NCBI GenBank assembly: GCA_029168955.1
Contig: JAPDOI010000066.1
Coordinates: 1,798,501-1,862,500 of the forward strand
Origin: Aplectana chamaeleonis
Lineage: Eukaryota > Nematoda > Chromadorea > Rhabditida > Cosmocercidae
Reading direction: 5' to 3'
DNA: 64,000 nucleotides
This document shows positions 52,642 through 63,969 of the stretch, piece by piece. A model generated the notes under the pieces. The model was not told the DNA's origin and searched no databases. It was given only the letters and a program-made list of their open reading frames with translations. The position numbers and the translations under genes are program-made. How positions within the stretch are numbered: position 1 is the first letter of the stretch; each line of letters opens with the position of its first letter.

Positions 52642-53123
52642 TTGAAGCCACAGTCCAAGCTCGGAATCGATTTTTCGCTTTTCTGCCTATCTTGGAGGAA
52701 ATTTCACGCTGATAACAGCGGTGTCTCCAGAATCGCACAGTATTCACTACGAACTGAGTTACGGCTCCTTAAATAATTTGAATTTGAACTGGTAAAAGTT
52801 CGCGGACGAGTTGTCTCGAACCTGTATTTTCTCGTTATTCGAAGCCATCATTCTGAAACAGGTCACAATATAAAGCCAGACCGAAAACAAACGGAAGAAC
52901 ATAGATTTTGAATAAAATCATTTGCGCGCCTCTTCCCTATTGAGGTCAGAAACCTGCCAGTGAGCGTAACCCATTTTTTCTTCCAAGGGGGCGTGGCCGA
53001 TTTTTTCCTAGCTTTATCTCGCTTATTTTAGCGAATTGAGATTTCGCGCTTGGCAGGGTTGCTATATGCGGCGACCAGACCAAAATATCGAAATTTACCT
53101 CTAAGGTTGGACTGTGCCTTCAA
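52642..53123 (-). mobile_element. Family B MITE copy 5
   Basis: TTGAAGCCACAGTCCAAGCT to GGTTGGACTGTGCCTTCAA; inverted relative to copy 1. Both TTAA flanks have mutated to TTGA/TCAA. Confidence 0.75.
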
Positions 53124-53399
53124 TGGAAAATAGTTTTTTCGTTGAGCGTCAATCGTTAATTTCCGATGAAAAACCGCTTTAACCCTTTGATGCGCTAACA
53201 CGTTTATTTTTCATTTCGTTCAAAAAACATAACCCGACCACAGCAAAAACCAATAAATCAGCAGAGGTCCCAAATCAACCAGTGCCATAATTCCACTACA
53301 ATTAACTAATTAAATTAACGTGATTTTAAGACTTTTCGTTAAGCGTTAATAGTCAATTTTCGATTAAAAAACGCGTTAACCCGTTAATGCTTTAACACC

Positions 53400-53879
53400 T
53401 TAAAGGCAGCAGACACGCTCGAAGAAGTTGTTGAGATAACTATGTTTCTGAAGTCGCATGACTTCTAGTAGGCTGCTCACGCCGTTGGAAGCGTCAAAAA
53501 CGAGTCAAAACTACTAAATTTCAGCAATGAAAATCGAAAAATTTCTGCAACCCCGCCCAAAAAAAAACCAGTCCAGATTGATAGTACCAATACGGTCCCT
53601 TTGGCAGGTTTTAGATGCTTCCAACGTGGTTAACGTTCCAGTAAGGGCTGTAAGAGTATATCGGCTTCTCTATCTGAACCGTTCTGTTGCTAATAGTCGC
53701 TGTTTCAACCGTGCGCCGTAAAACTCGTCCATTTTCGTCTGATAACAAAATAACTGTTATTCCTCTATCTGCACACAGTTTTCGTCCGTTTTTTCGTCAG
53801 TTCCCAATACAACCAGCTCCAAACCTTTGATTTATATCATAAAATCAATACCATTTTTGAGCGTGTCTGCTGCCTTTAA
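53400..53879 (+). mobile_element. TTAA-bounded MITE, family D copy 3
   Basis: TTAAAGGCAGCAGACACGCT to AGCGTGTCTGCTGCCTTTAA, intact TTAA at both ends. The interior differs from 25867-26529. Confidence 0.8.
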
Positions 53880-53964
53880 CGTTATAACGCATAGGAAACC
53901 ATGCCATTAAGGGGCCAAAACCTACCTTAGCAATTCGAAAATCGACTAGTGGGTATCAAATTCG

Positions 53965-54148
53965 GGTGCTATGTGGGAAGGGGGCATTATGGCGCGATAG
54001 ACTTGTCCACGCCCATTTTTCTGTGCCGCACTAAATTTGAGCACCTACCCGGGGTTTCCCTCCCCTGCCAAAATCAGGAGAGTCATTGCGGCAGGGAAAA
54101 TGGGCGTGGCCAAGTGCGATAAACAGTGCCCCCTTCCCACATACCACC
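53965..54148. mobile_element. 184-bp hAT-like foldback with perfect 8-bp TSD
   Basis: GGTGCTATGTGGGAAGGGGG at the left and CCCCCTTCCCACATACCACC at the right; CAAATTCG is present at 53957-53964 and 54149-54156. The host is a family A copy. A fragment of the same element (GTGGCCAAGCGCGATACAGC) lies at about 1320-1370. Confidence 0.8.
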
Positions 54149-54811
54149 CAAATTCGTATTCAGCCCCCGAAAAACCCCCGCGTAGAAATTTTGAGACAAA
54201 AATGAGACTTTGACCGAACTACCGTATAACCACCGTAATCTGCCGTAAGCTGTCGAAAATTGATAAACTGACATCAGATTCGTGTTGAGCACTCTGGGTA
54301 ACCCCTACAGAAACATTTTGAGCAATTTCTGCCGTAGCGCTCCGTAAATCATCGAAAGTCGCGTTTTGCACTCAAAATTTCCCCCGCTGGGACTCTTTGA
54401 ACGAATTAAAGGCATCCACCGTACGAGCAAAAAACGGTGTCTTATTTTTCTACGTGTTTGAGTGGGCAAGCTCTTGAGGTAAGCGATAATAGCAAAGAAT
54501 CTCCAAAAAACTCCAGCTTTGGAAAAATAAACGCGTTTAAAAACCTCTGGAAATTTGATCTTTTACCCCCTCCGTCGAATTGGGTGTGTCCAGTGCAATA
54601 CGTCCGAAGTTTTTCTGAACGTCTGAAGTGGTTTTACGCTTTAAACTTTCTAGGTGAAAAAATTTCTTTTGCCTTTTTCTACCAAAACCACTTAAAAATA
54701 AAAAAAAAGCTTTCACTGTGCAAATTTGGATGATAAGATTTTTCCGAGATAAGAATCAGCAATACAGTATCTCTTGCGCCTGACATGGCGCTTTTGTTCC
54801 TTGTGCTAGAT

Positions 54812-54940
54812 GGCTGGTGAGAACAGGTGGCGGATCCTCATCTTCAACCCCTTCCAACCTCATAACCCTACATTTTTGACGCGCCAAAGTTTATCGAAGT
54901 GGTCTATCGAGCTCATTCATCAAATTGAGCCTAAAAATGG
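54812..54940 (+). repeat. Dispersed repeat P, copy 2
   Basis: TGGTGAGAACAGGTGGCGGA, ACCCCTTCCAACCTCATAAC, GACGCGCCAAAGTTTA; matches 7465-7590 inverted. Confidence 0.65.
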
Positions 54941-54989
54941 AAAAAGATTTCCAGCGCGGACGCCTCTAAGTCGAAAACCTTGGAAATTC

Positions 54990-55560
54990 GACAAATAAAG
55001 CTCAGATTCGTGATCAGCACCCCCAAATAATCCCCCTGGAAGAATGTCAAGTCAAATCTCGAACATTTTTCTCAAACGCTTACAGAACCTTTAAATTGTT
55101 AGGTACAGGGGGAGATCGGAGTACGGGGAGGGGTTTATTGCTCCGTCGGCCAATCGACAGACGTCTCTCCACCCCTTAAGTCGTGGGTGATTGGACGACG
55201 GAGGGATAAACCCCCCCCCCCCGTACTCCCATCTCCTCCTGTGCCAAGTGTTGTAAGTAAACAGTTAACCAACAATCCGTACAAGTCGAAAATGTCATTA
55301 CTCTGAGCTGAGTTCAAAAATGTGCTTTCACCCAAAATTTGCACAGGGGCGGTTGTTTTGGGCGCTGAACACGATTATGAGGTCCATTACCAAATTTTCG
55401 AAAGATCTTGGAGGGTACAATAGGCACGGAGTTGAAGGGAAAACTACCTATAACTTTATTCAGAGTGAATCTAGGCAGCTGCGAAGGCCAAATTCGAACT
55501 TTAAACCCAAAAATGGTTCTAGAAATCCACGTTTCATTTGGAATGGCCACCTTGGCTAAT
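54990..55560. mobile_element. Family A fragment, interrupted
   Basis: It shares CAGATTCGTGATCAGCACC, AATTGTTA, AATCCGTACAAGTC and GGGCGCTGAACACGATTATG with the reference at 10.3-10.7 kb. Confidence 0.65.
55102..55245. mobile_element. 144-bp hAT-like foldback nested in family A
   Basis: GGTACAGGGGGAGAT at the left, ATCTCCTCCTGTGCC at the right; flanking octamers AATTGTTA and AAGTGTTG (6 of 8). The family A reference at 10.45 kb has AATTGTTAGAAGTAAACG uninterrupted. A C14 run is in the right arm. Confidence 0.65.
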
Positions 55561-56046
55561 AGTGGGCTATTTCCTTGCCAGAAAACCTTTTAACCATTGG
55601 CAGGATTATTCCCTTGAGGGTCAAGGAAATCAGCAAGCAGCTATTCCAATGCCACTACTGTTCAATAGTGCACTGGAGGATGACGCGGCTCAGTTCAACA
55701 GCATGACGTCGTTCAAGAAGGAAAAACTGTATTAAATGGGCCTGTTGTTAGACTCTAATGGTGAAGGGACTTCGTTCTGTTCATGTGGAGAGAAGGAAGA
55801 ATCCAGCATCGATCGCTCACCAATAAAATAGTCCTCTACACAGACTAGAAACTAGTTATAGTCAGGAGCAAAGATCGAGGTTCACAAGCACGTGGGCAGG
55901 GTTCACCTTTCGCACAGGTGCTATGTGATAAGCCATGCAGAGAGCAGCCGTAATGAGAACGGCTAGAAGAGACCCCTATGTATAGGCGGGACCTGTATCC
56001 GAATCAAAAAATTTTCTTGAGTGGTCTTCTCAAGATTCAGGATTTC

Positions 56047-56246
56047 AGTGGAGTCCACCAAGAGTGTCTCATTTACTTATCAATGAGAGGCGGTTGATTG
56101 GAGATCAATGAACATGAAACTCATTGCAGCACAACCGCTCTCGCTTAATCGCTAACGAGCGTGCTGGTATGGGATTCATGCACATTGATCTCCAATCGAC
56201 CGCTTCTTATTGATAAGTAAATGAGACACTCTTGGTGGACTCCACT
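56047..56246. repeat. 200-bp foldback
   Basis: AGTGGAGTCCACCAAGAGTG then TCTCATTTACTTATCAAT is mirrored by ATTGATAAGTAAATGAGACA then CTCTTGGTGGACTCCACT. The arms are about 75 bp and nearly perfect. Confidence 0.75.
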
Positions 56247-56926
56247 ATAGATAGGCTTGTTTATAATTTTAAATGACCAAATAATCACTGAAAATTCGCC
56301 GGGAAACTACCAAAAGTGGCTTCCGCACGCAAATTCACCAAGAAATTACCGCGGAATGACGCATATTTATCAAGAAGAGTCTCTACCGCCAGTTTGCCGC
56401 GTAAATACCACAAATTTTTTTGCCATCATTGCAATGAAGGTGTCTTACTAAAGACCAATCCCAGACTAACACAAACTGAGGTTCTGAAAAATGGTCTGTT
56501 TAGTGATGTGGTCAAGGTGAAAAGAAGCAATTTGATATTTGGTAAATTTCCTCAAAGCACATAAGTAGATCAAAAACTGCAAAAATGTTTTTTTGGATTC
56601 CTAAAATTTGAACACTTTCAGCCCAGACTTTGTCCGGGTGGGTTATTTGGAGCCAGTAGGAAAAGTCCCATTCGTCTACAGTAACTTACCGTAATCTTAC
56701 GAAAGAAAACTGAAAACGAATCTTATATTCGGGTTCCCCCTGAACAATGTTTGAGCCAAAAGTGTTCGAACTTCTAGAATTCAAAAAAATTGTTTTTGTC
56801 GTTTTTGATCTACCCACTTGCATAAAAAAATCAAACGATCTTCAAAATGCTTCTTTTCATCTCTCCCATAACATTCAACAGATAATTTTTTGAAACTCCA
56901 GATAGCGCCGGAATCAGTCCCTAGTA

Positions 56927-57157
56927 CCCTCTGGTTCCGGGCCTGATTTAGTGTGTGCAATTGCGGACCTGCGTCGTGGGGGCGCGGACAGCTGAGAAAA
57001 AGATCAAAGAACTGAAAAAAACCTTGAAAATGTAGAAAAAACTCACACGATCAGCTGATAAGGGGCGGGCGCGGAAGCTCGTACGAAAGCGACACGTCGC
57101 GCCCCCACGACGCAAGTCCGCAACTGCACACACTAAATCAGGCCCGGAACCAGAGGG
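56927..57157. mobile_element. 231-bp TA-flanked foldback
   Basis: TA-CCCTCTGGTTCCGGGCCTGA to TCAGGCCCGGAACCAGAGGG-TA; inner arms ATTTAGTGTGTGCAATTGCGG and CGACGCAAGTCCGCAACTGC. A Tc1/mariner-type MITE is inferred from TA. Confidence 0.75.
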
Positions 57158-57419
57158 TATACTTTGACCCAATCAAATGATAAGAAAAACAGTTTGACTG
57201 AGAAATCGACTTCGGATTGTTCGGACACTCGAAAAAGGTAAATTTCCGCATAAATTAAAAAATGCTAATTTCCTGATAATTCAAAAAATCGAATATTCGT
57301 GAAGTGCTGATTTCCAAATTATTCGAAAAACCGAATATTCGAAAGTGCCGATTTCTAAATTATTAGAAAAACTTTATATAAGATCTGAAAATGTAAAACT
57401 ATAGCCCCTAGCCAGATCC

Positions 57420-58860
57420 TCTCGCAGTCCCGTATCGCTTCAAATTCTCCAACCTAGCATTGATCTATAGATCATATATGAGCTGCTCTGATCCAGCCAC
57501 ATTTTGACCACACTCGTTCCCCAATTTCGATGCGGCTTTCCCTAAAACCCCCTTCCTGCCTCGATTCTGTCGTGATTTGCCCTAACACAGACCTGCCACT
57601 AGTTTTTCCGTTTCCGATTCTACCTCAGTTGTTCTACTTCACCGCCTCGATTCCACCGCGAACAATCTCTAGTCCTTGCTTCTGTCTCAAGCGTTCCCCA
57701 ATATTGCCTCGTTGATGCATTTACGATAACTTATGTTTACGGTTCAACGCATTTCTCAGCTCCCATTTCTTATTGGTGCGAATACATCGTCCCCAATCGC
57801 GCCTTCGCTGTTTACCAGTGTTCACAATTCAACTCACGTCTACCTCGAGTATTCCTCAATAGTGCCTCGCTTATGCATTGAAATCTGATTACTCTGATAA
57901 CGATCAGATCCTTTTCTTAGCAGCAATTTCATTTCGACGCAAACCTACCACGAGTTTCGCCTCGATTTCCTCACGATCACTTATTGGGCCGCAAAACTGC
58001 CGCCATTATCCCGCGATATTGCCTCGATTACAATAAAATGCTCTCCCGAGTTCCTATTTTTTATTAGTGTGGAACCATTGTAAATTCCCAATTCTTAATT
58101 TCGCCACTGTTTATCGCTGTACCCTCACGGTTTTGCCAAAAAACGAAGTTTGAGATAACATCTCTGTCCATGCGAATGTCTAAAAGGCACAGAAAAACCT
58201 CTAGCAGTTGACTTATGACAGGTTTTGCAAGAAAACATGTCGGGTTAGACCCATCAATCACCATCCTGACACAAAAGGTTGACATCCTCAAGACTCAAGA
58301 AATCTTGGAATATGCATAGGACTATCAATGATTCAGGAGAGTCGTCAGACATACACAGGGAAACGGGAAGCATTCTAAACCATTATTAGCCTATTTAACT
58401 CAAGAGGAATGAGTTGGCACATGATCCTTTATATTATCCGAAAACAAAACACCGAAGGTTTCCTCCGGAGAATATTTATTTACAAGCTCAGGTACGGAAC
58501 AGACTCACAGAAATTACTAAAGCACATGAATAAATAAACACCACGAAAAAGATTAAACAACCGGGATGGCATGAAATACTTCAGATCACATACTTTTCAA
58601 CAGAAAACAAAATGATATTTAATGCACTGTTGACATTGAAAACAGCATTCGAGTTGTCACCAAAAAACCGAAAGATGTGAGGCTCACTGCAATAGAAATG
58701 TCCAAAAGCGGCTAAAAACTAACAACAAATAGGCTTATACCGTCCCGAAACTTGAATTTGATATGCCCGCTCCGCCCACTTCTTCGGCAACTGTTGAGGA
58801 TGTGGGCTGGACGAGAATATCACATATGTATAAGGCCGTATACTCAGAAGAAATCAAAAC
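57420..58860. other. Degenerate repeat then unassigned AT-rich stretch
   Basis: 57420-58150 has TTGCCTCGATT/CCTCGATTCC motifs inverted relative to 48.5-49.7 kb. 58150-58620 shows nothing. At about 58625-58820 is a family C-like end with the GCCCGCTCCGCCCAC hairpin motif. Confidence 0.4.
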
Positions 58861-59520
58861 AAGTTATTTGTAATATAAATGGAACTTACTTGTATGTCTC
58901 AAGTAACTTACATTGATATTACATGTAATATACATTTATACTACATGTAACTTAAATTTCATTGCATGTAAGTAACACTTATGTTATATGCAACTTACAA
59001 TTGAATTTTCACTATGGGTGGCCATCACGTGACGCAGAGAGCGCATCCCAGACCACATACTACGCAAAAACATGCTGTGCGGGCCTTCCCTGCTGCTGTG
59101 GGGTCAAGTACCTCAAACTTGGGTAATGGAACCAACAGTAAAGCCAGTCGTAAGCCTGACCCAGCGAGTGCGTCGTACGTCCCCCTTGGGAAAATCTTTT
59201 TAGCCGATTTAAGTTACTTGCGACTTATATTGCGCCACTTAAGTTACATGTAACATATCGAAGACGCTCTGCACGCAGTATCCTCCCAGAAATCGGAAAC
59301 AAGTTACTTGTAACATATCTAAGTAGATGTAAGCTACTTGTGACTTATCTCAGGTCATTTTAGCTACATGCAACATATCGACGGGATACCGCGTGCAGTG
59401 CGCCTCCGATGTGTTACATGTAACTTAAATGGCACAATAAGAGTCGCAAAAAACCTACATCGGCTAAGGTATGTTACAAGTAACTTGTTTTCAGGCTTTT
59501 ATGTTACATGTACCTTGTTT
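58857..59520. repeat. Cluster of GTTACATGTAAC-type palindromes
   Basis: Variants of AGTTACTTGTAAC, GTTACATGTAACTTA and TAAGTTACATGTAAC occur more than fifteen times in both orientations, spaced irregularly. The first 150 bp are densest. Confidence 0.75.
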
Positions 59521-59529
59521 TCATTTTTC

Positions 59530-60420
59530 TGAGTAGACGTTATAAGAATTGTAGTCTTAGTTTTCAACTGTTTTTTTTTGACATTGTTGTTGCAATGAGT
59601 CTGGTCCCTTTCGATTTCTGGTGACATAACTCCAAGGCTGTTTTTATCGCAAATGCATTTCCTACGAACAAAAACGGAGAGCTCCAATGATAATAAAGAA
59701 GGGAGGAGTGAAAGACGGGGTTTCGTCCTTTTGACAGCCAATCGGTGCAGTCTTGCAGAGAGTGGAGAAGAGACCTCCGCCCACTGGCCGACGAAGAAAA
59801 CAACCCCGCCCCGTACTCCTTGCTCAACCAGTACCGCTATATCATTAGCCTTAAAACCCATAAATTTTAGGTATGACTCGGAAACAACCAGTGAAACCAA
59901 TGTAGAATTCGCCTGTTTGCTATAGGGCTTTTCTCCAAGATTTTCGGCTCGATTACACAAAGTGGGGGGTTCAGAGAAAAAATTCGCACCCACGTCAGGA
60001 TTTCGCCCACCCAGGGGGTCCAACCACTCGGGAATAATTGGGAGACGTTTCGCACCCTCACAGGAATTTATAAAACCCCCGTTGTGGTCAAAATAATGAC
60101 TTTTGTGTAAGAATTTTCTTCGACCCCCCCCCAACAGGTGTTATTGTTCCAGATTTTCTATGCGAAAAATGCCAATTTCTAGGTATTTTTATTACAGCCC
60201 TTCTAGATTTGCATTTACACCGAATTTAAAAAATTGCAAATACTACAGTTCCTGCCTTCTAGAACGCGTTTTGAGCTAAGAAAGTTCAAGATTAAGTTCC
60301 CTATTGAAATAAGACTCAGACGATGGGAGCAGCGGACAGCAGGCGAAAATGCGCCAATTACTTAACAGCTGGGTGATAACTGCCACTTAGCGGGCAAATG
60401 GCAATTATGAGACCGGCAGT
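59530..60420. other. Family C-like remnant and unassigned DNA
   Basis: GGTTTTGACAGCCAATCGG.. and the CGCCCACTGGCCGACGAAG.. block resemble foldback sequences at 2.8 and 55.2 kb. The 211-codon minus frame at 59499-60134 is not recognised as a gene. Confidence 0.35.
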
Positions 60421-61020
60421 TGGCATACCCTTGTTATGTCATGCCAAGTAGTGCCAGCGGCGGACTGTGGGCAGTGTCTGGCGAGCCGCCGTCTGAAAGC
60501 TGTCAGACACCGGGAATGGTTTTTGCTCAAACCGCAAGTACCGGCGGTTCTTCAATCCCATTGAATGGAGAACACATATCCTCTGTAAAACGACGTAATT
60601 CTCAGGACTCATTGCGCGCGACTCTGCTCCCTCCGTCTGTCATACGCTCTCTCACTGTCTCTAACCTCCGCTCCGCACCAGCACGCGTAGAAACCATGAG
60701 AATTCCGCCGTTTCATAGCCTTTATAACCTTCTGATCGATAATGGACAAAACAAATATTGCTGAGAAAGCAGTTATAAGTATTACCTAACTTTACACCGA
60801 AATCTATGAGCTGGAACACATTTTATGGGTCAGAGATACCCGTATCTGCAAACCAGAAGATTCTGTCATGAAACGAACGTCGATCTTTTCATATTCTATA
60901 ACCAAGCTCTAAGAACATTTGAATCTCTTACTAACTTTGAAAGCTTTGCTGTGTTCTAAAAAAAACCGTCCACACATTCGAAACATGATTTCTGGTAAGT
61001 TTTCAGTAAGCATCAGTACA

Positions 61021-61745
61021 GACCATGAAACGGCCTATTTTTCATCGTCGACTGCCGACTGTACGCTGCGCGGCCGCACGCGCTCGGAGCTGGACGTGTT
61101 TAGGTTTTTATGTTTTCATGCGTGTTAGGATTAGGGAAACTAATTTTTTGTTCCAGGAATGGCCGGCTGAGCTGCGACATATGACAATCGCGAGGAAATT
61201 TGAGCAGCTTATTCATTTTTCTTATTTCTCCTTTTTACCTGAGCAAAACTTAGATTTCATGTTTAAAGAATGCTAGTTACTGCTTGCACTACGATCTAGG
61301 TTGCTGTATTATGTTAATTTTTTTATTTTGTTGATATACAAAAGGTTTTCTAAAACGGAACGCTGCCTTGGAACGTGCAGAAACTTTTCAGCCGCCCAGT
61401 ACAGCGGCCTAGGTCGTGGCACAAGCCCTAGGTAACATTCCGTCTACAGGAAACCTACGATTGGTTCAGGTTAAGGGCAAAAATTTGAAAAAAACCTTGT
61501 GGCCGAACTTGCGGACGATTGTCGCATTTCGCAGCTCCACCGACCACACCTGAAACAAAAAAAATGACTTTTCCAAATCCTAACACGCATGAAAACATGA
61601 AAAAAAAACCACCAGAACAGCTGAACGCTGCGGCGGCCAAATCTCGTCCAATCTCATTTCGTCTACTACGGACTGTACGCTGCGCGTGCGGCCGCGCAGC
61701 GTACAGTCCGCAGTCGACGAAAAGATTTTGTCCGTTTTATGGCCT
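61021..61745. repeat. Large foldback, ~200-bp arms
   Basis: GACCATGAAACGGCC..TCGTCGACTG..GACTGTACGCTGCGCGGCCG and TTTTCATGCGTGTTAGGATT are mirrored by AATCCTAACACGCATGAAAA and GCAGCGTACAGTCCGCAGTC..GTTTTATGGCC. The right arm holds its own small GTACGCTGCGC hairpin. Ends resemble the foldback in family A at 36.25 kb. Confidence 0.7.
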
Positions 61746-61969
61746 CTATACAACTCAAAGGTCACTAAACCTTGCTAGAATTTTGAGAAGCTAAAGGATA
61801 GAAGAAGATTCGCGCTATCCTTTAGCTCTCAAAATCACTCTTGTCTTCGGTGTACATATTTTTTTAGAACACACAGAGCAATTTCTCGTGCAACTCAGTT
61901 CGTTAAACCTAGTAGAAGGGAAATTCATCACAGCAGCAGCATTATGAAAAACTAATCCACAGCTAAATA

Positions 61970-62040
61970 TCATCCATCGGCTGGATCCATAATGATTTCC
62001 ATGTCTCCGCTTTGGGAAATGATGCGCATATTCATGTCCT
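61970..62040 (-). CDS. Terminal coding exon of an unrecognised gene
   Basis: After a perfect CGTTTTCAG acceptor, the minus strand reads (x)DMNMRIISQSGDMEIIMDPA then DG and TGA. The frame, acidic tail and stop look like a real C-terminus; the exon enters with two bases of a split codon. Upstream exons should lie at higher coordinates, but the next 180 bp are a foldback and no matching donor was found before the window ends. The family is not recognised. Confidence 0.45.
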
Positions 62041-62069
62041 CTGAAAACGAAAACAACAATGATTAGGCC

Positions 62070-62242
62070 CGTGGCTTGTTTCCTCGAGAAAACAAATTTA
62101 AGTCTAAACCGCGGCTGGCGCGGGTAATTCAAATCTCCACGGGGGCTGGCTAGTAATTACTACCCAGCCGCCGGTGAGATTTAAAACGTACGCGCCAGCC
62201 GCGGCTCAGATTTAAATGTGTTTTCTTGAGGAAACAAGCCAC
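62070..62242. repeat. 173-bp foldback in the presumed last intron
   Basis: CGTGGCTTGTTTCCTCGAGA..CCGCGGCTGGCGCG is mirrored by CGCGCCAGCCGCGGCTCAGA..TTGAGGAAACAAGCCACG. The tip is GGGGGCTGGCTAGTAATTAC / TACCCAGCCGCC. Confidence 0.75.
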
Positions 62243-62384
62243 GCATCTAAGTATATAAAGATGAGCAGAATACACGGTGAAGGTAAGCTGCTCTAATATG
62301 CCTAATCGTGATCGCGGCACCCCCCTATCTAAAAGTGATTGACAGCTGCAGCCGGACAGCTTGGAGGGAGCGAAAAATTCAGAT

Positions 62385-62511
62385 ATGAGGCTTTCTTCAT
62401 GGTTCCAGCGCCGAGCGACGCGGCGAAATGGAGTCCATCAATATCGATGGTGCCGCACCGTGTGATCACCATTATACGACTGTGCCGCGCCTTCGCACGG
62501 CGAGAGCAGGG
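62385..62511. repeat. GC-rich hairpin, family H copy 3
   Basis: GGTTCCAGCGCCGAGCGACG is mirrored imperfectly by CGCCTTCGCACGGCGAGAGC around ATATCGATGGTGCCGCACCG..GTGATCACCATTAT. Confidence 0.5.
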
Positions 62512-62959
62512 TCAAGCGGGGTGTTGTGGCCGAACTTGGCAAAGCTACGACCCCTCCCCTTTCACTAAAGCTTCGGAAAATGACGAATATCACGACCAGC
62601 CTCCTCTTGACGGTGAAACTCAACCAGCGGCGACTGAAAATTACGTCAACTACTTCGTTTTAGCGTTTGTTCACGTTACCTTACCACATGGTGCACCTCT
62701 TTTTCGTTCCTCTTCAAGACCTCTTCCAGGGTCAAGAACGATTGTGTAACTTCTCAAAGGGTGAGAGGTGAATCGCAAAATTTCAGCTAAAAAATAACAA
62801 AGTCGACCAGGGATCGCGAGGAATCCGTCCCAAAAACGATAATTTGAATGGGGGATCGCCGAAACTTACGTAAATTTTTTGGCTACCAAGGTTCGGGATC
62901 TTAGAGCCTCTGAAGTCCAACGAAACGGTCCGCTTGACCCTGCCCTCTTAAAATTCTTC

Positions 62960-63775
62960 GCCTTTTTTCTTCTTTCTCCTCTTCTAGCTTATCCTCGTCC
63001 TCATCTTCTTCCTTTCTCTTCCTACCTTTTGTCCTTTCCCCTCTTTTTAATCTTCTTTCTCCTTCCTTACACCGCCTCCCCTCCTTTTCTTTCTCCAAAG
63101 CCTTTTCTTGTTTCTCTTCATACTCCCCTTTTTCTTCGCCTCTATCGCACGACACCTCTTCATCTTGTTGCCAATTTTCCTTTTCTTCCGTTGTCTCCCG
63201 TAACCCTCTTTTCCTAGTCTTCTACCATACCCCCTCTTTTCCTCGTCTCCTCCCCGTACTGATTTTCGTCTTCTTGATTCCTGTTTTCTTAATACACCAG
63301 TTTTTGGTATTCTTTCTCTATTTCATCCCCTCCTCGTCCCCAGCCAAACATGTTTTTCTACTTCTTCTTGTTTTTCTTTCTACTCCTTCTGTTTTATTCT
63401 TCTTCCTCTTTTCCTCTTCAACTTTCTTCTCCTTCCTTCTTCGTTCTCTCGCTTTCTTTTACTTCCTTCTTCTTTCTCTCCTTTCCTTTCTTTCCCTCAC
63501 TTTTCTTTCCTTTTTGCTTTTTCCTTCTTTCTCCCCTTCGCCGTTTTCCGGGAAGAAATCCTCTTGTTTCTCGTGTTCTTCTTTTCACCTTTCTTCCTTC
63601 TTTTATTTCCCTCTTCTTCTTCATAACCATCATCCTCATCTTCTTTCTGTCCTTCGATTTATTCTAATCATACCCCTTTTTCTCTATCACCTTTCCCTCT
63701 TCCTTCCCCATCTTCTCCCCTTGGCTCTCACTCTACTTCTTTGCCGTCTGCTTCTAATTCTTAAGCATCAATGCA
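62960..63775. repeat. Long polypyrimidine (C/T) tract
   Basis: For about 0.8 kb the plus strand is overwhelmingly T and C (TTCTTCCTTTCTCTTCCTAC-type), with only short purine interruptions. The 190-codon plus frame (FFLLL..) and its K/E/R-rich mirror are compositional. Confidence 0.8.
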
Positions 63776-63849
63776 TTTTCACCCTAGTGTTTGCCTCACA
63801 CTGTAGTCATGCTCCCCTTTTTAGCGCTATCAGATGTGTATTTTAGGAG

Positions 63850-63969
63850 GACGTTCACACTCCCACCGCCGAGCGGCGCGGCAAAGTAAAATCCTATAAT
63901 ATTGATCACACGGCGCCGCACGATCAACATCATAGAATTTCGCCGCTCCGCGACGGGTGTCTAAACGAT
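63850..63969. repeat. GC-rich hairpin, family H copy 4
   Basis: ACACTCCCACCGCCGAGCGG is mirrored by CGCCGCTCCGCGACGGGTGT; the loop has ATAATATTGATCACACGGCG..GATCAACATCAT, as in copies 1-3. Confidence 0.6.

Noticed and set aside
59499..60134. 211-codon minus-strand gene
   Set aside because: No recognisable domain or splice context; much of it is antisense to foldback and family C-like sequence.
62866..62935. Exon of the 61.97-kb gene (..SLDFRGSKIPNLGSQKIY, GTAAGT)
   Set aside because: It has a good donor and readable peptide, but leaves phase 0 while the last exon needs one base, and the frame reads straight through the donor.
63274..63846. Membrane protein of 190 residues (FFLLL-rich)
   Set aside because: It is a translation of a polypyrimidine tract; the opposite strand is equally open as a K/E/R-rich frame.
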